Source of the DNA: Oscillospiraceae bacterium
Lineage (GTDB): Bacteria; Bacillota; Clostridia; Oscillospirales; Acutalibacteraceae
Length of the DNA stretch: 18,851 bases
Direction of reading: 5' to 3'
NCBI GenBank assembly: GCA_029013165.1
Contig: JAQXMV010000094.1
Coordinates: 1-18,851 of the forward strand
Each line of letters starts with the position of its first letter. Position 1 is the stretch's first letter. Under the pieces are notes generated by a model, which did no database searches, was not told where the DNA came from, and saw nothing but the letters and a program-made list of their open reading frames with translations. Positions 1 to 7,036 of the stretch are shown here, piece by piece. The translations under genes and the position numbers were made by a program.

Positions 1-1
1 T

Positions 2-151
2 ACCTTTACCAATCGCGAGTGGGGAAACGGCAAAGAGGACGAGCGTGTTTTTAACCCGAGAAAGCAGGACACTGACCAGTGGTGCAAGGCGATTGCAGAG
101 GCAGGCATGAAAGGTGTAATCCTCACCTGTAAGCACCACGACGGTTTTTGA
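2..151 (+). pseudogene. GH29 alpha-L-fucosidase fragment, truncated
   Basis: Frame 2 reads 49 residues from the window edge to TGA at 149-151. It contains NREWGNGKED, then DQWCKAIAEAGMKGV and KHHDGF. These are the usual blocks of the N-terminal half of the catalytic barrel of GH29 fucosidases, and the REWG..ED block resembles the alpha-1,3/1,4 type (GH29 subfamily B). In intact family members HHDGF is followed by a C/A-L-W/Y-segment and several hundred more residues including the nucleophile Asp. Here a stop follows directly and the downstream DNA is AT-rich and unrelated, so the gene is broken. The N-terminus lies outside the window. It is not a copy of either fucosidase gene further right, whose corresponding sequences differ. 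The family call is firm; subfamily and cause of truncation are inference. Confidence 0.8.
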
Positions 152-358
152 TCAGATTTTACCCTCTCATTTGCTCAAATGGTATTATTTGTGATGGTAG
201 TACTTGCTTTTATCGACAAAAAACTATATAATAATATAAACTTGATTCCAAATATCCATTGGATAAGAGTAAAACGAGAAGAGAAGTTAATGAAGAAGTC
301 ACAGAGAGGCAATTGAAAAAGATCCAAAGGGAATACATGAAAAGGGGGCTATATTCTT
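152..358. other. AT-rich stretch with promoter, no clear gene
   Basis: Composition drops sharply from the GH29 fragment at about position 150. The frame of the broken fucosidase stays open after its stop, and from ATG 179-181 to TGA 314-316 it could encode 45 residues starting with a hydrophobic run (MVLFVMVVLAFIDKK). That resembles small holin-like peptides in shape, but no RBS precedes the ATG, so it is not called. A promoter sits at 204-232. An AAAGGGGG Shine-Dalgarno sequence at about 340-347 serves the gene starting at 359. Confidence 0.4.
204..232 (+). promoter_or_regulatory. Putative sigma-A promoter for the AT-rich island
   Basis: TTGCTT (204-209) and TATAAT (227-232) are separated by exactly 17 nt. 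The -10 is perfect and the -35 matches the consensus at 3 of 6 positions. It would transcribe the gene at 359 with a leader of about 120 nt. AT-rich DNA makes chance matches more likely. Confidence 0.45.
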
Positions 359-988
359 ATGTCAAATAAATCACGCAAATGGATAGCTATTGTTATAGTA
401 TTGCTGTTTTTGAATCCCTATACTCTCTATATTCGTGATTGGTCAAAGAAAAGCCATATTGACAAATATGCGATTGAAAGCTTGATACGAGCAATTAATT
501 CTTATGATAGCATACCGGATATTTGTAATAAATTGAGAGAAAACGGGGATCTTTTTGGAATTGGAGACAGCTTCGCAACAGATGATCATGCTGAAATTCT
601 GAATTACTTTTTAGATTTTGCAATATATGACCGTGAAAAAAATGTACAAAGAAACACAGAGTATGGCTATGTCAAGTATGCTACGGAGAGCTTGAAAATC
701 ATTACAGAAAGTGATATAGATGTTTGGCTTGATGTTAAGGTTGGAAAGTTTCGACCGATTTTTAATCTGATGTGCAAAAAATATACATTTGACGGTGGGT
801 CATGTTGGTTAAGTCCCAATATGCTGTCAAAAAACGAATATGGCTTTGCTGATAACCGGGACGAAATTGTATTAGTGCTGTTCTGTGAAAAGTATACGGT
901 TGTATTCACTCAGGAAGGCTGGGGCGGCGATAAAGCTTTTGAACAATTCTTATATAAATTCTACTATTTGATAAGTGATGAAGATTAA
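359..988 (+). CDS. Hypothetical membrane-anchored protein
   Basis: This encodes 209 residues with a short basic N-terminus (MSNKSRKW) and one hydrophobic segment at about residues 8-24, so it is probably a signal anchor with the rest outside the membrane. The remainder is a mixed soluble region of about 180 residues rich in Tyr, Asp and Lys, with no motif I recognise. The start is supported by AAAGGGGG about 11 nt upstream. Codons are much richer in A and T than in the carbohydrate genes to the right, which suggests separate origin. The next gene begins 21 nt after its stop and may be co-transcribed. It could be an immunity or accessory protein of an acquired region, but nothing seen in the sequence shows this. 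Confidence 0.6.
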   Translation: MSNKSRKWIAIVIVLLFLNPYTLYIRDWSKKSHIDKYAIESLIRAINSYDSIPDICNKLRENGDLFGIGDSFATDDHAEILNYFLDFAIYDREKNVQRNTEYGYVKYATESLKIITESDIDVWLDVKVGKFRPIFNLMCKKYTFDGGSCWLSPNMLSKNEYGFADNRDEIVLVLFCEKYTVVFTQEGWGGDKAFEQFLYKFYYLISDED

Positions 989-1009
989 GGCGGTGAATCA
1001 ATAATATGG

Positions 1010-1342
1010 TTGAAAAAATCAGTCTCCTGTTGGATACTTTATGGTATATTTTCAATCATTACACTGATCGAGTGTATTCAATTCTTCTTGCTTTTTGGCG
1101 ATTGGTATGAGGTGATCTTTGATTTCAAAGCGCTTTGTGGTTTGATAGCTTTTTTCGGTACTTTTGTTCAAGCGTTTTTCGTGATTATACCTTACTATCA
1201 CTTTCATCACCGCTTCTATTATACCATATTTATGCAAAAAAAAGCCCAGTATGAACTGGACTTTTTCGACAAGCTGAGCCCGCCGGGAATTCCGGCGGGC
1301 GTTGCTATTCACGGAAAGATTACTCCGGAATCTCCAGCTTGA
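1010..1342 (+). CDS. Probable small membrane protein, altered C-terminus
   Basis: From TTG at 1010 the frame encodes 110 residues. Two hydrophobic segments (about residues 8-28 and 42-62) and a His/Tyr-rich stretch (YYHFHHRFYY) follow a Shine-Dalgarno-like AAGGCGGTG located 14 nt upstream. An ATG at 1006 in another frame gives only a 34-residue peptide, so the TTG start is preferred. From about residue 75 the frame is encoded by the terminator hairpins of the opposing NYN-domain gene and it ends 23 nt inside that gene. The C-terminal 30-35 residues are therefore probably not original, and the gene may be truncated. Composition matches the gene at 359. Function unknown; whether it is expressed is uncertain. 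Confidence 0.35.
   Translation: MKKSVSCWILYGIFSIITLIECIQFFLLFGDWYEVIFDFKALCGLIAFFGTFVQAFFVIIPYYHFHHRFYYTIFMQKKAQYELDFFDKLSPPGIPAGVAIHGKITPESPA
1238..1300 (-). terminator. Double terminator of the NYN-domain gene
   Basis: Two hairpins follow the minus-strand gene that ends at 1320. The first has a perfect 9-bp stem, GCCCGCCGG/CCGGCGGGC (1278-1286 with 1292-1300), and a 5-nt loop. The second, read on the minus strand, pairs AAAGTCCAG with CTGGGCTTT (one G-U pair, about 1239-1262) and runs straight into eight T residues. The second is a classical intrinsic terminator. Confidence 0.8.
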
Positions 1343-2744
1343 AATTGCCGCTGCTGTCAATGATTAACCGCAGTCCTTTGATGTATTTGTCGAAGATGTT
1401 CAGCCCCTCGCCGTCGGAAATTCCCGCCCGGCTGCGGTTGAGCACATCGCGGAAAAGCTCTTTGGCGTTGCCTAATTGGAACCGTTCTTTGAGGATTTCC
1501 TCCAGTTCTTTGCGGAAAACCACCTTGAAAAACTTATTGTCCTCAATGGTCTTGAACTTGTCAAGATAGCAGTAGAAAACGCCGTTGTCCCGCAGCATCG
1601 TCTTGAAGTTGTTGCCGCATTTGTCGCTTTCCACCATGACCATGAATTTGGCGTCGTCGATGCTGCGGATAACCGACCAGAAGTCTGAATCCGAAGAAAC
1701 CAGGATAATGCTGTCGGCATTTTCTTTGTAAACGGCTCGGGAAACACCGACCACCAGACTGTGATCCACCAGAGATTTCTGTTCGGAGATTCTCTCCACG
1801 GGAATGGTTTCCACGGGAATGTCGAAAACAAAATGCTTGAGATATTGCCATGCGTTGGAGGTGTAGACCGCATCGTAATAGACCACGATTCTGCTGATCT
1901 TGTCGATTTCGTAGTCCGCCAGACCGTATATCGTCGACGCTAATTTATAGGGATCGGCATTTTCGCCGTCAATGAAAATCTGAACATTTCTGCCGCTGGC
2001 AATAAACTCGCTGATGTTGAATTTTGTCACATCACTGGCGTCGGTGACCTTGCTGTAATCCTCGAAAAATTCACCGTTGTTGCGATAGGCGATTTCCAGT
2101 ATGTTGCTGTCGGTGGAAAGAATATAGCCCATTTCTTCAGGGTGTTTCCAGTAGAGATAACGCTGGAAAGGATAGGCGTTTTTGTTGGCCTGAAATTTTT
2201 TACATTCCTCCTCGATATTTTGCGGCATGATAAACAGGGACCGAACATTTTTGAATTTAATCCAATCGGGGAAAAGATACTCAATTTTGTCGACACGCTT
2301 GATAATTTCATTATTAATGTTCGTCAGGTATTCAAAAAGATCATATCGTCCGGTGATAATGGAAATATCCAGCCTTTTCAGTACCCGGAAATCCGCTTCA
2401 AAGTATTCCATTTTATCCAGCGGTTTGTAGTCCGCCGTGATGTTTCGCAGATTTCGGCTGACTGTTTTAAAATGAATAATCAGATTGCTGCGGATATTAT
2501 TCAAATGCCGGATGGCAAGAGCATTTTCGTCTTTTTCTATTTTTTCGATGATTCTTCGATATTCTTCTTCGGTATCCAGTCGCTTTAGTGCCGATTCCTC
2601 ATTGACGCCCAATAAAAACCCGACGGTAATGGCAATGTCTTTGGAGTACCGTCGGTAGGCGGATTTATCGCTAATGTTTTTTTCTTCGGATTCGTTTACG
2701 AATTCCATATTTTTAAGATCTTCAAGATTCATACTTTCTCTCAT
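1320..2744 (-). CDS. NYN-domain putative ribonuclease
   Basis: This encodes 474 residues. The start at 2744 is chosen because AAAGGAGG lies 7 nt upstream of this ATG; the ATG two codons earlier is too close to it. Residues about 254-395 form a NYN (PIN-like) nuclease domain: FIDGEN (Asp259), VDHSL (Asp327) and SSDSDF (Asp352, Asp354) supply the expected acidic metal-binding residues. In the family, NYN domains cut single-stranded or structured RNA. Residues 1-250 are a mixed, partly coiled region I do not recognise, and the last 75 residues form a separate helical tail. The gene stands alone, opposite to both neighbours, with its own promoter and terminator. RNA cleavage is inferred from the motif; the target is unknown. 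Similar stand-alone NYN proteins serve RNA turnover or defence, and the sequence does not decide between them. Confidence 0.8.
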   Translation of the reverse strand: MRESMNLEDLKNMEFVNESEEKNISDKSAYRRYSKDIAITVGFLLGVNEESALKRLDTEEEYRRIIEKIEKDENALAIRHLNNIRSNLIIHFKTVSRNLRNITADYKPLDKMEYFEADFRVLKRLDISIITGRYDLFEYLTNINNEIIKRVDKIEYLFPDWIKFKNVRSLFIMPQNIEEECKKFQANKNAYPFQRYLYWKHPEEMGYILSTDSNILEIAYRNNGEFFEDYSKVTDASDVTKFNISEFIASGRNVQIFIDGENADPYKLASTIYGLADYEIDKISRIVVYYDAVYTSNAWQYLKHFVFDIPVETIPVERISEQKSLVDHSLVVGVSRAVYKENADSIILVSSDSDFWSVIRSIDDAKFMVMVESDKCGNNFKTMLRDNGVFYCYLDKFKTIEDNKFFKVVFRKELEEILKERFQLGNAKELFRDVLNRSRAGISDGEGLNIFDKYIKGLRLIIDSSGNFKLEIPE

Positions 2745-2805
2745 GATCATGCCTCCTTTTATTATTATTTGAGGTTCATAATCTCTGACACTTTCCCTCA
2801 ATACC

Positions 2806-2834
2806 ATTGTATAATAATTCTAATTGATAATCAA
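2806..2834 (-). promoter_or_regulatory. Sigma-A promoter of the NYN-domain gene
   Basis: On the minus strand TTGATT (2834-2829) and TACAAT (2811-2806) are 17 nt apart, matching consensus at 4/6 and 5/6. The leader to the ATG at 2744 is about 55 nt and contains AAAGGAGG. Confidence 0.65.
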
Positions 2835-2989
2835 TACCTTTGCTGAAAATGTATTGAGTGCCGATAGAATTATTTTATCATTCAGACTTTTGTAGGGCTA
2901 AAATAAAAGCCAATTGACGGGCGATGGGCAAAAGAGCATATCACGATGTAGAATGAAAGAGATCATTCAATTTTTTCGCTGAGAAGCTC
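2835..2989. other. Intergenic spacer between divergent genes
   Basis: The whole gap between the divergent starts is 2745-3068. Its ends hold the two promoters. Between them I see no open frame with a ribosome binding site. A weak 5-bp hairpin (GAATG/CATTC, about 2951-2968) followed by TTTTTT has no gene to terminate. Confidence 0.4.
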
Positions 2990-3018
2990 TTGATTTTATG
3001 ACGATTTTTCTTTATGAT
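2990..3018 (+). promoter_or_regulatory. Sigma-A promoter of the fucosidase operon
   Basis: TTGATT (2990-2995) and TATGAT (3013-3018) are separated by 17 nt (4/6 and 5/6 matches). Transcription would start about 45 nt before the GNAT start codon. No operator palindrome stands out. Confidence 0.65.
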
Positions 3019-3068
3019 AGACACAGACGCTCCGGTCGGAACCATCATGGACTTTGTGAGGTGAAAAG

Positions 3069-3554
3069 ATGATCAGACAAATTGACAGCAAGGAACAGTT
3101 GACGGCGTGCCTTGCCGTAATTCACGAGAGCTTTGCCACCGTCGCTGAGGAAATGCAACTGACCCGGGAAAACTGTCCGAATCATACGAGCTTTCTGCCT
3201 TTGAAAAAGCTGCAACAGCAGTTTGAAGCCGGAAGACTCCTGTTCGGTGTTTTTCATCAGGAAAAGCAGGTGGGCTATTTTTCCTTGGAAAGGAAAAGCG
3301 ATGATGTCTTTGAACTGGATCATCTCGGGGTGCTGCCGGAATACAGACACCGGGGATACGGCAGGCAGATGATTACATACGCCGGTTCGGTGGTCAAAAA
3401 ACGCGGCGGCCGAAAAATCACCGTCGGCATCATCGAAGAAAACACCAAACTGAAAGAGTGGTATGCCTCCATGGGCTTTGTGCATACCGGAACTAAGAAA
3501 TTTTCGGGTCTGCCTTTTACGGTGGGCTTCATGGAATGGGAGATAGCAAAATGA
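3069..3554 (+). CDS. GNAT family N-acetyltransferase
   Basis: This encodes 161 residues, the usual size of a single GNAT domain. Motif A, the acetyl-CoA pyrophosphate loop R/Q-x-x-G-x-G/A, is seen as RHRGYG (residues 93-98) after the strand LDHLGVLP. A following helix and the C-terminal GFVHTG segment (motif B) complete the fold. The start is supported by GAGGTG about 6-8 nt upstream. It is the first gene of an operon and overlaps the fucosidase start by ATGA (3551-3554), so the two are likely translationally coupled. The substrate is unknown; position suggests an amino sugar, an amine or a protein related to oligosaccharide use, but GNAT substrates cannot be read from sequence. Confidence 0.85.
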   Translation: MIRQIDSKEQLTACLAVIHESFATVAEEMQLTRENCPNHTSFLPLKKLQQQFEAGRLLFGVFHQEKQVGYFSLERKSDDVFELDHLGVLPEYRHRGYGRQMITYAGSVVKKRGGRKITVGIIEENTKLKEWYASMGFVHTGTKKFSGLPFTVGFMEWEIAK

Positions 3555-5014
3555 AAGAGTATCTGAAAAAAATCGATCAGGTGATTGCCGAGGGAAAATA
3601 CAAGGATAACTGGCAGTCTCTTAGTGGCCACAAAACACCGGACTGGTATTATAAGGGCAAGTTCGGCATCTTTATTCACTGGGGTGTTTACAGCGTGCCC
3701 GCTTACGGCAATGAGTGGTACGCCAGAAATATGTATATCGAGAACAGTTTCCAATATAATCACCATATCGAAACCTACGGACATCCGAAAGATTTCGGGT
3801 ATAAGGATTTTATCCCGATGTTTAAGGCAGAAAAATTCGACGCTCAGAAGTGGATTGAAACTTTCAAGAATGCTGGTGCCAAATTTGTCATGCCGGTCTG
3901 TGAGCATCATGACGGTTTCGCGATGTATGACACGGCTTTTAACCGCTGGAACGCCAAAGCCATGGGCCCCTGCCGTGATGTTGTCGGCGAATTAAAGGCA
4001 GAATGTGAAAAGCAAGGACTGGTCTTTTGTGCCTCGACACATCGGGCGGAGCATTATTTCTTCATGAATATGGGCAGAACCATGGAAAGCGACATTAACC
4101 CCGACAGTGAGGATTTTGATTTTTATGCGCCCGCATTTTATGATGATAAGCTCGGTCTGACCATGACGGCAACCTGCGACTGTGTGGACGAGATCGGTGC
4201 CAGCCGGGAATGGCTGGAGGACTGGATGGTGAGAACTTGCGAGCTCGTTGACAAATATCAGCCGAAAATCCTCTATTTTGACTGGTGGATTCAGAATCAC
4301 TCCTTTAAGCCCTATCTGAAAAAAATCGCCGCCTATTATTATAACCGTGCTGAGGAATGGGGCGAGGAGGTCACCATTGACTTCAAGCACAATGCTTTCG
4401 CCCTGGGCACGGCCACGCTGGATATTGAAAGAGGCGCCTTAGGGGACATCTTCCCTTATCCCTGGCAGACCGACACGGCCATCGGCAAGGAGTCCTGGGG
4501 CTACCGGAAAGACAACACCTACAAGTCCACCTATGAGGTGGTGGTCACCTTGATTGATGTGGTTTCCAAAAACGGTATGTTGCTGCTGAATATCGGCCCG
4601 AAAGCCGACGGCACTTTTACCGATGAGGAAACGCAGGTGCTAAAAGAACTCGGTCAGTGGCTGAGTGTGAACGGCGAGGGTATTTATGAGACCGTACCCT
4701 ATAAATTCTACAAAGAGGGCGACAATCAGGTGGCTTCGGGTATGTTCTCCGAGGGCGATGTGGCCTATACCGAGAAAGATTTTCGCTTTACCTATAAAAG
4801 CGGCGTGCTTTACGCTTTCCAGATGAAGCCCTCAAAATCCATTCAGATCCATTCCCTTTACACGGACAGGTGCGGTATCTGCATCGAAAATGTCTCGGTA
4901 TTAGGCGAACAGGAGGTGGAGCACTTCGTCTGCAATCAGGACGGACTTCACATTGAGCTGAAAGAAGAACCACAAACCGATTTGCCGATCTGCCTCAAAA
5001 TAGCATTGGAGTAA
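3551..5014 (+). CDS. GH29 alpha-L-fucosidase, cytoplasmic
   Basis: This encodes 487 residues. I chose ATG 3551, which overlaps the GNAT stop and has GGGAG 8 nt upstream, rather than ATG 3536. GH29 retaining fucosidases release terminal alpha-L-fucose from glycans. The barrel starts with KFGIFIHWGVYSVPAYGNEW (about residues 36-55), and contains CEHHDGF (His119, His120, Asp121) and ILYFDWW, whose Asp244 is the expected nucleophile. The FPYPWQTD and MLLLNIGPKADG blocks near the barrel end are also typical. A beta-sandwich C-terminal region follows. The pattern fits the broad-specificity subfamily A better than B. The acid/base residue cannot be assigned by eye. There is no signal peptide, so it would act on imported oligosaccharides. 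The next fucosidase begins 3 nt after its stop. Confidence 0.9.
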   Translation: MKEYLKKIDQVIAEGKYKDNWQSLSGHKTPDWYYKGKFGIFIHWGVYSVPAYGNEWYARNMYIENSFQYNHHIETYGHPKDFGYKDFIPMFKAEKFDAQKWIETFKNAGAKFVMPVCEHHDGFAMYDTAFNRWNAKAMGPCRDVVGELKAECEKQGLVFCASTHRAEHYFFMNMGRTMESDINPDSEDFDFYAPAFYDDKLGLTMTATCDCVDEIGASREWLEDWMVRTCELVDKYQPKILYFDWWIQNHSFKPYLKKIAAYYYNRAEEWGEEVTIDFKHNAFALGTATLDIERGALGDIFPYPWQTDTAIGKESWGYRKDNTYKSTYEVVVTLIDVVSKNGMLLLNIGPKADGTFTDEETQVLKELGQWLSVNGEGIYETVPYKFYKEGDNQVASGMFSEGDVAYTEKDFRFTYKSGVLYAFQMKPSKSIQIHSLYTDRCGICIENVSVLGEQEVEHFVCNQDGLHIELKEEPQTDLPICLKIALE

Positions 5015-5017
5015 AAT

Positions 5018-6397
5018 ATGGACAGCAAACTTTCCGGAGCAGAACTTGCTTCTCAACTGAAAGGTCAACTGAATTCCAACATGAAATTCAACGGAATCAG
5101 CGGCATTGACGATGAATCGTTACATTTGAGTGAAGAGGACATCAAATGGTGGCGGGACGCGAAATTCGGTCTTTTTGTTCATTGGGGCGTCTATTCTCTG
5201 TTAGGTCGGGGCGAATGGACCTATTTCAATGACAAGCTCAATGAAGAATATTACCGGAATCTGGCGAAAAATGACTTCAAGCCGAACCGAAGCGCCGAAG
5301 AAATCATGGACGGCTGGACGACAGCCGCCGTTGAGGCCGGCATGAAATATGCCGTGATGGTCACCCGTCACCACGATGGTTACGCCCTGTGGGACAGCCA
5401 ATGCTCCTATAAGGATTTCACCTCCGTCCGATGCGGAAGCGGAGAGGACTATGTCAAGGCGTTTACCGATGCGTGCAGGGAAAAAGGATTATACACCGGC
5501 CTTTATTATTCGCCGATGGACTGGCGGTTTGACGGTTATTTTCATCCGAAAGAAAATCCGGAAAATGCCCTGCTGATGAAAAAACAGGGCTACAGACAGA
5601 TTGAAGAGCTGTGCAGTCATTACGGTAAAATTGACATACTCTGGTATGACGGCGGCTGGCTCGCCCATCAGGGAACGGACTATGACTCCGCCTGGCTCTG
5701 GGAGCCGATCAAGCTCAACAAAATGGTGCGCTCCTATAATCCGAAATGTATGGTGACGCCCCGTTCCGGCTACAAAGGTGACTTTGAATGTGACGAGGGC
5801 CCCCACGAGATCAAGGGCAAAATTGTGCCGATTCCCTGGGAAAAGAATATGTCGCTGACCGAGCACTGGGCCTATGTGGAACATGACAGAAGCTGGACCT
5901 TTGAATATATCATCCGTATGCTTGTCAATGCCGTGGGCAGAGACGGAAATCTTTTGCTGAATATGGCACCCGACAGAAACGGAAACATTCCTGAAAACAG
6001 CTTATCCATTCTCAGAATGATCGGTGAATGGCTGAAGATGTATGGCGAAAGCATATACGGAACAAGGGCGGGAGTATTTGAGCCGGTCGATGATGTGTAT
6101 GTCAGCACCCAAAAGAAAAACAGCGTATACATTCACATTCTTGACTGTCGGCAATTTGATCAACTGATGTTGCCGGGAATCGACAGAAAAATCATCAGTG
6201 CCGAAATATTAAACGGAGAAAAGCTGGACTTTAAGCAGAAGAAAGCAGGAACGAAAATTCGTTTGTCTGAGTTTGCATTCCGCAACCATGCGGTGGATAC
6301 CATCGTGAAACTCACACTCAAATCGGATAACATGAGCCGTCATAGACATCGCTCACAGGAGAGAAACAAAGAGCAACAGAAAAGAGGAAACCCATGA
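5018..6397 (+). CDS. GH29 alpha-L-fucosidase, second paralogue
   Basis: This encodes 459 residues; ATG 5018 has GGAG (5008-5011), which overlaps the previous gene's stop. GH29 blocks are KFGLFVHWGVYSLLGRGEW (about residues 49-67), TRHHDGYALWD (His118, His119, Asp120) and DILWYDGGW, whose Asp211 is the expected nucleophile, followed by NLLLNMAPDRNG. It differs clearly from the gene before it, so it is not a recent tandem duplication and may favour another linkage. There is no signal peptide. The last 25 or so residues (from about SDNMSRHRHR) are a basic, low-complexity tail that includes the SD sequence of the next gene; the folded domain probably ends before it. It overlaps the phosphatase by ATGA. 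Confidence 0.9.
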   Translation: MDSKLSGAELASQLKGQLNSNMKFNGISGIDDESLHLSEEDIKWWRDAKFGLFVHWGVYSLLGRGEWTYFNDKLNEEYYRNLAKNDFKPNRSAEEIMDGWTTAAVEAGMKYAVMVTRHHDGYALWDSQCSYKDFTSVRCGSGEDYVKAFTDACREKGLYTGLYYSPMDWRFDGYFHPKENPENALLMKKQGYRQIEELCSHYGKIDILWYDGGWLAHQGTDYDSAWLWEPIKLNKMVRSYNPKCMVTPRSGYKGDFECDEGPHEIKGKIVPIPWEKNMSLTEHWAYVEHDRSWTFEYIIRMLVNAVGRDGNLLLNMAPDRNGNIPENSLSILRMIGEWLKMYGESIYGTRAGVFEPVDDVYVSTQKKNSVYIHILDCRQFDQLMLPGIDRKIISAEILNGEKLDFKQKKAGTKIRLSEFAFRNHAVDTIVKLTLKSDNMSRHRHRSQERNKEQQKRGNP

Positions 6398-6870
6398 TAA
6401 AGATTATGTTCGTCTGCCACGGCAATATCTGCCGTTCGCCGATGGCTGAATTTATATTCAAAGATATGATTCAAAAGCAGGGGAGGGCGTCGGATTATTT
6501 CGTGGCATCCTCGGCCACCAGCACCGAAGAAATCTGGGGCGATGTCGGCAATCCCGTTTACCCTCCGGCCAGAGAGGAACTGAAAAAGCACGGGATCTCC
6601 TGTGACGGAAAACGGGCAGTGCAGCTCAAAAAAAGCGACTACGGAAAGTATGACTGTTTCATCGCCATGGACGAAAATAATATCCGGAACATCATGAGGA
6701 TTTTCGGCGGTGATCCGGCACATAAAGTCCATAAGCTCTTGGATTTTACCGACAGAAAAGGCGATGTGGCCGATCCCTGGTATTCACGCAGATTTGATGT
6801 GGCTTACCGGGATATTGAGAAGGGTTGTGGGGCTCTGTTGGCTCGGCTCAATGCCTTATATACCGAGTGA
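6394..6870 (+). CDS. Low-molecular-weight protein tyrosine phosphatase
   Basis: This encodes 158 residues, the usual family length. The N-terminal P-loop CHGNICRS (Cys8 nucleophile, Arg14) and the acid loop ADPWYS (Asp127) match the CX5R(S/T) and DPW/Y motifs of LMW-PTPs. Family members remove phosphate from tyrosine of proteins, often counteracting BY-kinases in capsule or exopolysaccharide control, and some act on arginine phosphate (YwlE type). The start overlaps the fucosidase stop (ATGA, 6394-6397) with AGAGGA just upstream. Being last in a fucosidase operon is unusual; no BY-kinase or polysaccharide export gene is in the window. The enzyme call is firm, the target unknown. Confidence 0.92.
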   Translation: MIKIMFVCHGNICRSPMAEFIFKDMIQKQGRASDYFVASSATSTEEIWGDVGNPVYPPAREELKKHGISCDGKRAVQLKKSDYGKYDCFIAMDENNIRNIMRIFGGDPAHKVHKLLDFTDRKGDVADPWYSRRFDVAYRDIEKGCGALLARLNALYTE

Positions 6871-6992
6871 TGTTTTCGGTTTCAGGCAAGACAAACCCTT
6901 GCTTGGATCCTTCAATTAATGAATCGGAAAGATCGCACAGGGAGTATAAATTTGCTGTATAAGACGGCTTCGTCTCCAATACTTGCATTGTG

Positions 6993-7036
6993 AAAAAACA
7001 ATAGCCGCCGATTTCCCGGCGGCTGTTATTTTTTTA
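6993..7036. terminator. Bidirectional intrinsic terminator
   Basis: A perfect 8-bp stem AGCCGCCG/CGGCGGCT (7003-7010 with 7017-7024) with loop ATTTCC is followed by GTTATTTTTTT on the plus strand. On the minus strand it is followed by ATTGTTTTTT. It can end both the fucosidase operon and the convergent gene that stops at 7034. A small AGACG-GCTT-CGTCT hairpin (about 6962-6975) lies upstream without a T tract. Confidence 0.85.

Noticed and set aside
179..316. Possible 45-residue holin-like peptide
   Set aside because: It has a hydrophobic start, but no ribosome binding site and a promoter lying inside the frame; AT-rich DNA gives such frames by chance.
2951..2975. Hairpin GAATG/CATTC with T6 as terminator
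   Set aside because: Only 5 bp, and no upstream gene on that strand ends here.
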